DNA of 64,000 nt from Maricaulis sp048268525. Its GTDB lineage: Bacteria; Pseudomonadota; Alphaproteobacteria; Caulobacterales; Maricaulaceae. Under the pieces are notes generated by a model. The model had not been told where the DNA came from and did not search any database. It saw only the letters and a list, made by a program, of their open reading frames with translations. Positions within the stretch are counted from its first letter, which is position 1; each line of letters begins with the position of its first letter. Both the position numbers and the translations under genes were made by a program. The stretch is from positions 62,001-126,000 of the forward strand of contig NZ_JBLWVH010000005.1 of the NCBI RefSeq assembly GCF_048268525.1, read 5' to 3'. Below are positions 1 through 8,231 of the stretch, piece by piece.

Positions 1-42
1 GCGGGCTGGACAGCAGCGCCGAAGCCACCCCTAATCAGGTGT

Positions 43-492
43 ATGTCGCAACCACCCTCTCCGCGCGCGTGGACACACGCTCGAACCGTGATGATCGTGG
101 TGTGCGGCCTGCTGACAATCACGCCGCTCTTCTTCATCAGTCAGCTGGCAATCCATGCACTCGGCCTGGGCCATCTCAACGCGTTCGGGGCTGACGGCGC
201 GAATGTGCTGCAGAACACCCCGGCGGTCTCGCTTGTGGCCCCGTTCCTGAGAGCTCCCCTGCTGATTCTCACCTCGCTGTTGCTGCTGCGCCATTCACGC
301 TGGGCGGCTTTCAGTTTCGCCGTGGCGACGCTGATCCATCTGGTCAGCTGGATGAGCATACTTTCGAATGCCTATTTCACCCTTCCGACCGGCTATCTGA
401 CCCTGGCGTTCGAGGCGGTCGGCATCTATCTGCTTGCCCGCTACCCCGAGCTACGCTCGCCGCGCCGCGACAGCGAAGCGGCCGGGACCTGA
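43..492 (+). CDS. Small polytopic membrane protein, unknown function
   Basis: A 149-residue protein with about four hydrophobic segments (roughly residues 14-36, 63-85, 87-110 and 113-132), so probably an inner-membrane protein. The C-terminal 15 residues are charged (RSPRRDSEAAG) and would form a short tail. I recognise no family motif. The start ATG is preceded by a weak AGGTG. It converges with the secreted protein gene at 497, leaving a 4-bp gap. Base composition is like the neighbours. No function is proposed. Confidence 0.7.
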   Translation: MSQPPSPRAWTHARTVMIVVCGLLTITPLFFISQLAIHALGLGHLNAFGADGANVLQNTPAVSLVAPFLRAPLLILTSLLLLRHSRWAAFSFAVATLIHLVSWMSILSNAYFTLPTGYLTLAFEAVGIYLLARYPELRSPRRDSEAAGT

Positions 493-496
493 CGCA

Positions 497-1222
497 TCAG
501 TCCACAGCGCCATCGACATTCCCGCCGAGGAATTCGATCTCGCTGAAGGCAAGCTCAAAGCTCTGGTCGAAGGACTGGAAGGCTGCCCGACCGCTGATCG
601 ACTGACGCAAATGGGTCAGAACCGGCGCCGGCAGGCCATCAATCGCCGTGTATTCCTGGACCATGTCAAACTCGTTCAAACGCACCGCAAAGTGTGGCTT
701 GAAGCTCTCTGGCGCCCACATCCGCAACCGCGTGACCGACGCCCCCTGCCGTGACACGGTCAGCGCACCGCGTACGTGCTCGGCCATGGCGGCCTCCTCG
801 CCATCGAATTGAGGGCGGAAGTTGAAGACCAGATGGTCAGCGGTCTCTTCAGTCAGCTCCAGGCTGCCAGGCGTGATGTCGCTGTCGTCTGCCGAGAAGA
901 ACAGGCCACTGTCCTCGCCATCCTCGTCAGGCTCCTGCAGGCCCGTCCACATGCCGGCCTGCAGGTCCGACAGCGCGTCCTGTTCCGGCGACACCAGCGA
1001 CCAGCGTTCGCCATCCGGGCGGGTGCCGTCAAAGCGACCGATCATGGTGCCGTCATCGCTGGTCATGGTGACCAGGAAGCGCCACTCGCGTTCATCGACG
1101 ATGATCGGCGCCTGCGACAGTGCCTGCTCCAGCACCGGGTGACGGGATGCCGCATCCTGGGCTGAGGCCAACGGAGCGGCCAACAGGCAGGCCGCCGAAA
1201 CAAGGGCAGTAATTCGTAACAT
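497..1222 (-). CDS. Secreted protein of unknown function
   Basis: A 241-residue protein beginning with a clear signal peptide (MLRITALVSAACLLAAPLASAQ), so it is probably periplasmic. The ATG at 1222 is chosen because GGAAG lies about 8 nt upstream and the signal peptide starts there; a longer reading frame reaches 1288 but adds a non-signal-like N-terminus. The mature part has acidic stretches (EPDEDGEDSG) and mixed beta-like sequence, without cysteines or a catalytic motif I recognise. It lies downstream of a hairpin at 1290-1319, which separates it from the cupin-like gene, so it likely has its own promoter. Confidence 0.75.
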   Translation of the reverse strand: MLRITALVSAACLLAAPLASAQDAASRHPVLEQALSQAPIIVDEREWRFLVTMTSDDGTMIGRFDGTRPDGERWSLVSPEQDALSDLQAGMWTGLQEPDEDGEDSGLFFSADDSDITPGSLELTEETADHLVFNFRPQFDGEEAAMAEHVRGALTVSRQGASVTRLRMWAPESFKPHFAVRLNEFDMVQEYTAIDGLPAPVLTHLRQSISGRAAFQSFDQSFELAFSEIEFLGGNVDGAVD

Positions 1223-1289
1223 GACAAAGCTTCCAGACAGGTTGGATGGTTCAACAATCAACCCCCGGTTTTCTACTGCCACAAACACG

Positions 1290-1319
1290 AAAGCGAGGGG
1301 AGCCTCATCCCCTCGCTTT
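1290..1319 (-). terminator. Hairpin terminator after the cupin/JmjC-like gene
   Basis: A perfect 11-bp inverted repeat (AAAGCGAGGGG / CCCCTCGCTTT) with an 8-nt loop. On the minus strand it lies 43 bp after the stop codon of the gene at 1362-2315 and is followed by a modest T-rich stretch (TTTCGTGTTTG). The uridine run is weak, so termination may be incomplete. Confidence 0.6.
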
Positions 1320-1361
1320 ACAGCATTGTCACGTCAAGGAATGGAGCCAGATGGCGGGTTG

Positions 1362-2315
1362 TCAGGCGGCCTGACGATCAACCAGCCCATCGGGCGCGTC
1401 CGGATCGATATCGAAGGTCCGCTCTGATTTCGGCATTGGCCGCTCGGGCTCGCCGAAAATGCGAACCTTCAGCTTGAAGGCAAAGCTCAGCACCTGCTTC
1501 ATCATCGCGCCGAGGCCATCGGTTCGCGTTTCTTTCGGGACATAGCCGAACTGGCGGCGCAGGATGCCATTGGCAAAGAGGATCGAATTCTTCAGGCGCG
1601 ACTGCGGAGTTGAAATCTCGAACGGGACCGACACGTTCACGCCGGACTGGTTCTCGATCCGGTGCGGGCCGTGAAGCGGCCAGTTGGCGGCCATGCCCGG
1701 ATGCAGGTCGACGGTGAAGGCGTCCTTGTCCCAGGCCGGGTCAAAATGGATGTCCTCGGTCTGGTCCTTGTGCAGCACGCCCTCGACATCATCGAGGTTG
1801 AGCCAGGGTCGCTGCGGCGGATAGGTCCGGAACCGTTTCACCCCACGCATGTGCCACAACATGGTCTCGGAAACATCCGAGTGCAAAAAGACCTGGGCTG
1901 ACGGCGAAGAAATCAGAATGCCGGCTTCGGCCAGCAACGGCCGGAAGGTCGGGTCGGCCTTTTTCATGTCGGCCAGCATGGCGTCGTAGATCGGACGATA
2001 CTCGGGGTCCCGGTCCATGGCGTGACGCAGATTGATCCAGAGACGCCCCTTGCGCACCGCCTCGATCAGCTCCAGCCCGGTCAGTGCGCCGGGGTCCCCT
2101 GCCCGCCAGCTGTCATGATCCGTGGCGTCGTCGCCCATTGTGCAAAAATCGATCAGGTCACGCGGATGGCGTTCGATCAGTGCCGCCAGGGCGACGTCGG
2201 AGAAGGCGTGGTGTTCATGATAGTTATGGCGCACGGTAATGGGCTCGCGGCGGAATTTCCGCTTGCCGTCATCCGACCATGTCGACCCGAACTGATCCAT
2301 ATAGGTGTCACGCAT
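1362..2315 (-). CDS. Cupin-like / JmjC-type domain protein
   Basis: A 317-residue cytoplasmic protein. The central to C-terminal part looks like a double-stranded beta-helix of the JmjC/cupin_8 type: FLHSDVSETMLWHMRG, then HFDPAWDKD, then LHGPHRIENQSGVNVSVPFE, which resembles a His-x-Asp/Glu...His metal site with the distal His in the GPHRI segment. This suggests an Fe(II)/2-oxoglutarate-type oxygenase, but the substrate cannot be told and some relatives are catalytically inert. The start at 2315 follows GGGAGA; upstream codons in the same frame lack coding character. It is 70 bp downstream of the methylcrotonyl-CoA carboxylase alpha gene and may be co-transcribed with it. Confidence 0.7.
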   Translation of the reverse strand: MRDTYMDQFGSTWSDDGKRKFRREPITVRHNYHEHHAFSDVALAALIERHPRDLIDFCTMGDDATDHDSWRAGDPGALTGLELIEAVRKGRLWINLRHAMDRDPEYRPIYDAMLADMKKADPTFRPLLAEAGILISSPSAQVFLHSDVSETMLWHMRGVKRFRTYPPQRPWLNLDDVEGVLHKDQTEDIHFDPAWDKDAFTVDLHPGMAANWPLHGPHRIENQSGVNVSVPFEISTPQSRLKNSILFANGILRRQFGYVPKETRTDGLGAMMKQVLSFAFKLKVRIFGEPERPMPKSERTFDIDPDAPDGLVDRQAA

Positions 2316-2385
2316 TGATCCATCTCCCGTGATGTCACCCGGGGAGGAGCAAAACGCGTGCCGGTTTCGCCTGTGGCGGGAGTGG

Positions 2386-4389
2386 TCAGGCCGCCACGTC
2401 TTCCAGCGCCTCAAGCGCCACAAGCACGTCGCCTTCGCCGACCTGGCCGCCCGCTTCGACACTCAGCTCGCCGATCACGCCATCGCGCGGTGCAGCGAGT
2501 GCATGCTCCATCTTCATGGCTTCCAGCACGACCAGCGCCTGGCCCTTGGACACGCGATCACCCGCCTTGACGTTGACGGCCAGAACCTTGCCCGGCATCG
2601 GCGCCTTGATCACATCGCCGGCTTCCAGGGCGTCAGCTGCGGCTTCGGGATTCTCAAAGGCAAAGACCGTGGCTCGGCCCTGGCACGCGACCAAAACACC
2701 GGTCTCGACAGGCTCGCACACAGCGCGCAGGTCCTCGCCGTCAGCGCGCGCGGTGAAGGCGTAGCCCTGCTCATTGTCCTCGATCGAGATATCCTTGATA
2801 TCGGTGATCTCGTCACCGACGCGGACGACAAGGCTTCGACCGGCTTTCGACAGTGTGACCGAGACGACTTCATCAGCGACCTCGAACCGGTGCTCGACCC
2901 GGGGCTGTGCATTCAGGCGCCAGCCATCGGCTGCCTCGAACGGGTCGAGTGCGCCGCCAAGGATCGGTCGCAAATCGAGCGCCCCCAGAAGGGCAAATGC
3001 CCCGTCTACGGGACGCACGGCGGCCGGAATGAGGGCGTCCAGATTGGCCTCGATAAAGCCCGTCGACAGCCGCGCCGCCAGGAAATCCTCATGCAGGGTG
3101 GCGCGGCGCAGGAAAGCCGCATTGGTGCGGACCGGATAGACGACAAGCTCGTCAATCATCGCCGCCAGGCTTTGCGCCGCATTGCCGCGTGTGTCCGCAT
3201 GCGCGATCAGCTTGGCGATCATCGGGTCGTAGTGAAGCGAGACCTCACCGCCCTCCTCAACGCCGGTATCGACCCGGCGCCCGTCACCCGTCCGGGGGAA
3301 TTCAAGCCTCTCCAGCGGGCCGGTAGACGGCAGGAAGCCGGCCACCGGATCTTCGGCGTAGAGGCGCGCTTCCATGGCATGGCCTGTCAGTCGGATCGTG
3401 TCCTGCTCGGGGACCGATCCACCCGAAGCGACCTTCAGCTGCAGCTCGACCAGATCGAGGCCGGTGACCATTTCTGTGACCGGGTGCTCGACCTGGAGCC
3501 GGGTATTCATTTCCATGAAGAAGAAGCCGTCCTCGGACAGCTCCCCCGAACCGTCGACGATGAACTCGACCGTACCGGCGCCGACATAGTCCACCGCCTT
3601 GGCGGCATTGATCGCGGCGGAACACATGGCCTGGCGCACATTCGGGGTCATGCCCGGCGCCGGCGCTTCCTCGATCACCTTCTGGTGACGGCGCTGCAGC
3701 GAGCAGTCGCGCTCGTAAAGATGGATCACCCGGCCGCGGCTGTCGCCAAAGACCTGGACCTCGATATGACGCGGATTGGTGATGAATTTCTCGATCAGGA
3801 CACGGTCATCGCCAAAGCTCTTCGAGCTCTCGCGCTTGCAGCTGTCCAGCGCTGCCGCGAAATCGGCGGCCGCCTCGACCTTGCGCATGCCCTTGCCGCC
3901 ACCACCGGCCACCGCCTTGATCAGCACGGGGTAGCCGATCCGGCCAGCCTCTGCCGCCAAGTGATCCGGGGCCTGATTCTCACCGTGATAGCCCGGTGTG
4001 ACCGGAACGCCGGCCTCTTCCATCAGGGCCTTGGCACGGTCTTTCAGGCCCATGGCGCGGATAGCGTCGGCAGACGGACCGACAAAGATGATGTTGTTGG
4101 CCGCACAGGCATCCGCGAAGCCGGCATTCTCTGACAGGAACCCGTAACCGGGATGGATCGCATCGGCGCCGGGGACGATGGCCGCCTCGATGATTTTCTC
4201 ACCCAGCAAATAGCTCTCGGCGGCGGGAGCCGGCCCCAGAAGAATCGACTCGTCGGCCTCGCGGACATGGGGCGCGTCGGCATCGGCCTCTGAGTAGACA
4301 GCGACGGTGCGAATACCCATGCGCTTGGCGGTGCGCATGACGCGGCGGGCGATTTCGCCGCGATTGGCGATCAGGAGTGTCTTGATCAT
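2386..4389 (-). CDS. liuD: Methylcrotonyl-CoA carboxylase, biotin-containing alpha subunit
   Basis: A 667-residue biotin carboxylase plus biotin carrier protein. The order is an N-terminal biotin carboxylase domain (LLIANRGEIARRV), an ATP-grasp with the glycine loop GGGGKGM, the EMNTRLQVEHPVTE signature, a C-terminal carboxylase part, and a biotinyl domain with EAMKMEH near residue 622, where Lys carries biotin. With LiuB it carboxylates 3-methylcrotonyl-CoA to 3-methylglutaconyl-CoA in leucine breakdown. It is assigned to leucine rather than propionate because it lies with liuB and liuC, while a second alpha subunit at 25146 pairs better with pccB. The ATG at 4389 starts the conserved MIKTLLIANRGEIA; GGGGA lies upstream. 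Confidence 0.93.
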   Translation of the reverse strand: MIKTLLIANRGEIARRVMRTAKRMGIRTVAVYSEADADAPHVREADESILLGPAPAAESYLLGEKIIEAAIVPGADAIHPGYGFLSENAGFADACAANNIIFVGPSADAIRAMGLKDRAKALMEEAGVPVTPGYHGENQAPDHLAAEAGRIGYPVLIKAVAGGGGKGMRKVEAAADFAAALDSCKRESSKSFGDDRVLIEKFITNPRHIEVQVFGDSRGRVIHLYERDCSLQRRHQKVIEEAPAPGMTPNVRQAMCSAAINAAKAVDYVGAGTVEFIVDGSGELSEDGFFFMEMNTRLQVEHPVTEMVTGLDLVELQLKVASGGSVPEQDTIRLTGHAMEARLYAEDPVAGFLPSTGPLERLEFPRTGDGRRVDTGVEEGGEVSLHYDPMIAKLIAHADTRGNAAQSLAAMIDELVVYPVRTNAAFLRRATLHEDFLAARLSTGFIEANLDALIPAAVRPVDGAFALLGALDLRPILGGALDPFEAADGWRLNAQPRVEHRFEVADEVVSVTLSKAGRSLVVRVGDEITDIKDISIEDNEQGYAFTARADGEDLRAVCEPVETGVLVACQGRATVFAFENPEAAADALEAGDVIKAPMPGKVLAVNVKAGDRVSKGQALVVLEAMKMEHALAAPRDGVIGELSVEAGGQVGEGDVLVALEALEDVAA

Positions 4390-4418
4390 GATCCGGTCAT
4401 CCCCGTGTTGTCCCATGC

Positions 4419-5279
4419 TCAGCGATCATCGCGTGGCGGGTCGTTGCGACGGTATTGCACAGCGGCGACCAGCACGAAACTGATGATCATCAGAAGATAC
4501 CATGAGCCGAGCTTGGCCCACGATACCATGTGCCAGTCCTCCTCCTGCCCCGGATAGGACCAGGCCCGCGCAAATGTCCCCAGGTTTTCGGCAAACCAGA
4601 TGAACAGGGCGACCAGCAGGAAGCCGATCACCAGCGGCATCGGACGGTGCGCCTCGTCAGGCCGGAACCAGACCACGCAGCGGCCATATATCGCGACCGC
4701 CGCGACGAAGAGCAAAAGCCGCATATCCGGCCCGTAGTGATGCGTGAAAAAATTGATGTAAACCGCTGTCGCCAAAGCGAATTGCAGCCACAAATTCGGG
4801 AATCGGTCGAATCGGAACTCGAAGATCCGCCAGACCCGCGCGAGATACGATCCGACTGCGGCATACATGAAACCGGAAAACAGCGGCACGCCGGCAATGC
4901 ACAGCACGCTCTCTTCCGGATAGACCCAGCTGCCGGCCGCCGTCTTGAAAATTTCCATGACGGTTCCGACGACATGGAAGATGGCGATGACCTTCGCTTC
5001 CTCCAGCGTTTCCAGACGGGTCACCAGCAAAGTCAGTTGTATAAGGATCGCGAAGATCGTGATCGCGTCATAGCGGGCCAGCGCGGCATCTGTCGGATAC
5101 CAGAGAAAGCTCGCCACCAGCATGGCCAGCATCAGCCCGCCGAACAGGCAGGCCCAGGCTTGTTTGAACCCGAAGATGACAAATTCGAACACGCCTCGCG
5201 ACCACGGCCCGCGCACGAACCAGGCGCGAAGGGCCGCGTGTCTGGCGTGCAGGAAAGCGCGTGGGCCGTGGCGGTGCAT
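4419..5279 (-). CDS. DUF817 family integral membrane protein
   Basis: A 286-residue polytopic protein with about eight hydrophobic segments. The sequence matches the DUF817 family pattern I know (FGFKQAWACLFGG, ILIQLTLLVTRLETLEEAKVIAIFHVVGTVMEIFK, SWVYPEES, GVPLFSGFMYAAVGSY, WSYPGQEEDWHMVSWAKLGSWYLLMIISF are spread through it). The function of the family is unknown. A GTG codon at 5282 directly precedes the ATG at 5279; the ATG is preferred. It sits 29 bp upstream of the liuD start codon, in the liu transcription unit, which may be accidental. Confidence 0.85.
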   Translation of the reverse strand: MHRHGPRAFLHARHAALRAWFVRGPWSRGVFEFVIFGFKQAWACLFGGLMLAMLVASFLWYPTDAALARYDAITIFAILIQLTLLVTRLETLEEAKVIAIFHVVGTVMEIFKTAAGSWVYPEESVLCIAGVPLFSGFMYAAVGSYLARVWRIFEFRFDRFPNLWLQFALATAVYINFFTHHYGPDMRLLLFVAAVAIYGRCVVWFRPDEAHRPMPLVIGFLLVALFIWFAENLGTFARAWSYPGQEEDWHMVSWAKLGSWYLLMIISFVLVAAVQYRRNDPPRDDR

Positions 5280-5296
5280 CACGTTCTACCGCGCGA

Positions 5297-5527
5297 TCAT
5301 GGGAGATCGCTGGACACAAGCTCCACCCACCCCTCGCGCTCCTGCCGTTTCGCTTTCCGCATCGCCCGAACGGAAACATGACGCAGAACGCTCCAACCTC
5401 GATCGGCCGCGAAGGAGTCGAGATGGCGATAAACGTTATCCGGGCGCGCCGATGCGACCATTATCACGCATTGCGAACGCGAACCTGAGACATCGAAATC
5501 GGCACTGACCTGGAAGACTTGTCGCAT
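5297..5527 (-). CDS. Possible small protein coupled to liuC, unknown
   Basis: A 76-codon frame whose ATG directly abuts the liuC stop codon (TAG then ATG) and whose stop lies 17 bp before the DUF817 start. It fills the gap between two operon genes, which argues that it is real. The protein is Arg/Ser/Val-rich with no membrane segment and no motif I recognise. The only ribosome binding site candidate is GGAG within the end of liuC, just 3 nt from the ATG, which is short. An internal ATG at 5461 would give 54 residues. Function unknown. Confidence 0.4.
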   Translation of the reverse strand: MRQVFQVSADFDVSGSRSQCVIMVASARPDNVYRHLDSFAADRGWSVLRHVSVRAMRKAKRQEREGWVELVSSDLP

Positions 5528-6322
5528 CTACTCCGCCCAGACCGGCTTGCGACGCTCCAGAAAGGCGCTCAGGCCTTCCTTGCCCTCTTCGGAGGACCGA
5601 CGCCGGGCGATAGCCTTGGCGGTGTGCACGGCAAGACCGTGATCAATCTCGCGCCCGGTGACATCATCGACCAGCTTCTTGGCATCGGCGACAGCGCCGG
5701 GTGCGGCGGAGAAGGCCAGCTTGGCGAGATGTTCTTCCATCAACGCCATCTCGTCCTCATTCTCGACCACGTATTGGGCGAGACCGATCTGGTGGGCGAA
5801 ATTGCCGTCAAACCCCTCACCCGATGCGAACAGGGCGCGAGCCCAGCGCGGGCCGATGGCGCGAATGACGAAGGGCGAGATCGTGGCGGGTGTCAGGCCG
5901 AGCCGCACTTCGGAAAAGCGGATCTTGGCGTTCTTCATGACGATCCCGACATCGCAGGCAGACAGCAGCCCCGCCCCGCCGCCCATCGCCGCGCCCTGGA
6001 CCAGAGCGACCGTCATCTGCGGCAGGTCGTAGAGGCGCTTGAGCATGGTGGCCAGCGCCATCGCGTCTTCCTCATTGTCGGCCTCGGTGTAGTGCGCCGC
6101 GGCCTTCATCCAGTCGAGATCGGCGCCAGCAGAAAAACTGCCGCCATTGCCGCGCAGGAAGACGATCCGGATCTCGTCGCCATTGGCGCGCAATGTCTCG
6201 AAGACATCGGACAGGCGCTCGATCATGTCGGCGTTGAAGGCGTTATGCTTGTCGGGGCGGTTCAGCGTGACAACGGCCACACCGGCCGGGCTGACATCGA
6301 GCAGTACGGGGGCGTCGGACAT
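5528..6322 (-). CDS. liuC: Methylglutaconyl-CoA hydratase (enoyl-CoA hydratase family)
   Basis: A 264-residue crotonase-fold enzyme that hydrates 3-methylglutaconyl-CoA to HMG-CoA, the step after methylcrotonyl-CoA carboxylase. The oxyanion-hole motifs are visible (FSAGADLDWM near residue 70 and AAMGGGAGLLSACD near residue 115), as are the family's C-terminal EEGKEGLSAFLERRKPVW and the ADLDWM segment typical of LiuC-like hydratases rather than FadB. Start ATG at 6322 with GGAG upstream; the frame is open to 6346. A general enoyl-CoA hydratase role cannot be excluded, but the liu context decides the name. Confidence 0.88.
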   Translation of the reverse strand: MSDAPVLLDVSPAGVAVVTLNRPDKHNAFNADMIERLSDVFETLRANGDEIRIVFLRGNGGSFSAGADLDWMKAAAHYTEADNEEDAMALATMLKRLYDLPQMTVALVQGAAMGGGAGLLSACDVGIVMKNAKIRFSEVRLGLTPATISPFVIRAIGPRWARALFASGEGFDGNFAHQIGLAQYVVENEDEMALMEEHLAKLAFSAAPGAVADAKKLVDDVTGREIDHGLAVHTAKAIARRRSSEEGKEGLSAFLERRKPVWAE

Positions 6323-6444
6323 GGCGGTCTCCAAACCATCGGGCACATGAAATCAATCCCCTAGGCTTAATCCTCCCAATGCCCCGCAACAAGTCATGCC
6401 GCCACAAATGAGCGGCAACGCGACACTCTGTCCCGACCCCGCAA

Positions 6445-6482
6445 AGAAAAGCGGGCTGCCGGTTTCCCGACAGCCCGCTCTT
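6445..6482 (-). terminator. Intrinsic terminator between membrane protein gene and liuC
   Basis: An inverted repeat AGCGGGCTG-C-CGG / CCG-A-CAGCCCGCT with a short loop. On the minus strand it is followed by TTTTCTTTG, a good uridine tract. It lies about 50 bp after the stop of the membrane protein at 6530 and ends that transcription unit before liuC. Confidence 0.8.
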
Positions 6483-6529
6483 GCCCCCAGCCCGGCGCCG
6501 CCCCTACGGCGCCAGTGCAACCGCGCCGA

Positions 6530-6925
6530 TCAATCGCCGCGGAAAACCAGGCCCTTGACCATCGACAGGATGATGATGGCCACGAAGTAGCCGATCGCCA
6601 GCGCGCCGAGATAAAGCAGATATGGCGTCTGGGTGAATTGCTGCCCGAAGGCTGCAATGTCGAAATCCCCGGCGCCACCGCCACGAACCATCGGCATCAC
6701 CACGTCAACGATGACGTGAATGATCACACCGACAACGGTGAAAATCAGGATCGCCCCGAATTCACGCATCAGCAGCGCCAGCACAAGCGCAATCACGCCC
6801 AGCTGAATTCCCAACGGCATCCAGTTCACTGCCGCGACACCGTCGCCGGCATGGGCCACAAGACCCGGCATGAAGAAATCAATAGCGGGCTGGATATAGC
6901 CCATGATCTGATCGAGAAATTCCAT
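6530..6925 (-). CDS. Small membrane protein, paralogue of the 7046-7366 gene
   Basis: A 131-residue protein with an amphipathic N-terminus (MEFLDQIMGYIQPAIDFF) and about three hydrophobic segments: roughly residues 37-56, 58-78 and 105-125. The layout and scattered residues match the next gene upstream at 7046-7366 (HVIVDVVMP against HIVLERLAP, then a last segment GYFVAIIILSMVK against GYLVVIGILFAIK). So the two look like an old tandem duplication. Start ATG at 6925 has AAGGGGA upstream. No known family recognised; inner-membrane location inferred. Confidence 0.72.
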   Translation of the reverse strand: MEFLDQIMGYIQPAIDFFMPGLVAHAGDGVAAVNWMPLGIQLGVIALVLALLMREFGAILIFTVVGVIIHVIVDVVMPMVRGGGAGDFDIAAFGQQFTQTPYLLYLGALAIGYFVAIIILSMVKGLVFRGD

Positions 6926-7045
6926 TACGCGGTCCCCTTCCGCCACAAACGCCGCGCTCACCTTACCCCAAGACAAGTGCGCAGTGTTAACGTTCTGATG
7001 AATTTTTCGTCTTGGAAAGCGGGTTCTCCTGAGAGGCGAGTTTTA

Positions 7046-7366
7046 TCAACTTTTTGTAACAACCCGTTTGATCGCGAAGAGAATTCCGATCACAACGAGA
7101 TAACCGACAAAAAGAACGCCAACCTCGCGCCAGAAATGCGCTTCCAGAAGCGGTGGCAGGTGAAAGCCTCCGACCTCTGCAATCACAGGCGCAAGACGTT
7201 CCAGGACGATATGTGCGATGGCGGCGCCCGCAGCCACGACAAACAGTCGCGACCATCGGGACAGGACCAGTGCCGACACGACCGCCAGAAGCAATCCCAA
7301 CACCGCGTTGACCTCGGCAAAACCCTCTCGGGCCAGGCTGAGAAACTGTTCCACAAACTCCGGCAT
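7046..7366 (-). CDS. Small membrane protein, paralogue of the 6530-6925 gene
   Basis: A 106-residue protein with an amphipathic N-terminal helix (MPEFVEQFLSLAREGFAEV) and three hydrophobic segments. The ATG at 7366 is set by a strong GGGAGGGGAG just upstream. It is followed 120 bp later by its paralogue. TTAACCGGAATTAAC lies at 7411-7425 upstream; this resembles two CtrA half-sites with a 6-nt gap, one short of the usual 7, so I do not call a site. Function unknown. Confidence 0.72.
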   Translation of the reverse strand: MPEFVEQFLSLAREGFAEVNAVLGLLLAVVSALVLSRWSRLFVVAAGAAIAHIVLERLAPVIAEVGGFHLPPLLEAHFWREVGVLFVGYLVVIGILFAIKRVVTKS

Positions 7367-7489
7367 GCACTCCCCTCCCGCACGAAAACGCGGGTCTAAC
7401 AATTGAAGCATTAACCGGAATTAACGACTTGTCACCCACACCAAGCCACCAGTGTCACGAGACAACTTTCCTCCAGCCTTTGTGCGCTG

Positions 7490-8173
7490 TCAGCCAGGCG
7501 CGATCTCGACCATGATTTCATTGCGCCGAAACGGTGTCGGGACCCATGGCGGGTCGTATCGGGCGTAAACCGGCTCACCAATGGCCTCAATGCCGTTCCC
7601 GGCCAGCCAGGCGGCCAGCTCGTTGGCCTTTCGTCCAAATCGCGTATCAGAGGCGCCGCCCGAAAACCGGATCACGGCCATCCGACGGGCTGGCACAGCT
7701 TGCAGCGAGACCCGCGGATCGTTCGGCTCCGGCAGCGTTTCCATAGTCCACTCGGGCGGCATGATGAACGAGACTTGCCAGTCACCGCCGCCGGATCGGG
7801 ACTGCGTGACCGGGCTGGTCATCGCGATCTCTTGCGAGCGTTGCTGGGTAACGGGGCTGGTCATCGCGATCTCTTGCGAGCGTTGCTGGGTAACGGGGCT
7901 GGTCATCGCGATTTCAGCAGATCCGCTTGCGCCGCGCGCCTGGTTGTCTCCGAAAATATAGCCGGCCAAGGGGCGAAAGCCGGCATTGCCCGCCTGCCGC
8001 ATCGATCCGTTGACCTGGACGGTGGCCCGTATCTGGGGCTCATAAACGCGAATTTCGATGGACCCATCGCGCATTTCCAGGACGTGCGGCGGCTCATCTG
8101 CCGCAATCGCGGGGGCAGCAAGCCCCAGTGCGAGGCCAGACAGCAACAACGTCACCAAATTCCGGTTGATCAT
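7490..8173 (-). CDS. SOUL family haem-binding protein, exported
   Basis: A 227-residue protein with a signal peptide (MINRNLVTLLLSGLALGLAA, cleavage after AIA likely), so probably periplasmic. The SOUL/HBP signature is visible: IEIRVYEPQIRATVQV, FRPLAGYIFGDNQ, IAMTSPVTQ, FIMPPEWTMETLPEPNDPRV and the C-terminal ARYDPPWVPTPFRRNEIMVEI. SOUL proteins bind haem or related tetrapyrroles; the physiological role in bacteria is unclear. A 14-residue unit EIAMTSPVTQQRSQ is repeated twice and partly a third time. ATG at 8173 has GGAGAG upstream. No operon partner is evident. Confidence 0.9.
   Translation of the reverse strand: MINRNLVTLLLSGLALGLAAPAIAADEPPHVLEMRDGSIEIRVYEPQIRATVQVNGSMRQAGNAGFRPLAGYIFGDNQARGASGSAEIAMTSPVTQQRSQEIAMTSPVTQQRSQEIAMTSPVTQSRSGGGDWQVSFIMPPEWTMETLPEPNDPRVSLQAVPARRMAVIRFSGGASDTRFGRKANELAAWLAGNGIEAIGEPVYARYDPPWVPTPFRRNEIMVEIAPG
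7812..7913. repeat. Tandem 42-bp repeats inside the SOUL gene
   Basis: Two DNA-identical 42-bp units (7812-7853 and 7854-7895) followed by a partial third unit that keeps the first 17 bp and then diverges. The period is a multiple of three, so each unit adds 14 residues without breaking the frame. The repeated segment is the family's conserved IAMTSPVTQ loop. Confidence 0.95.
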
Positions 8174-8231
8174 GGGACTCTCCTTTATGGATGTCCTACG
8201 CTGCCAAGCCGGTATCGGATCGGTGGCGACG

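Noticed and set aside
7411..7425. TTAACCGGAATTAAC as a CtrA site
   Set aside because: The half-sites are 6 nt apart, whereas CtrA boxes have 7 nt, so it cannot be called by eye.
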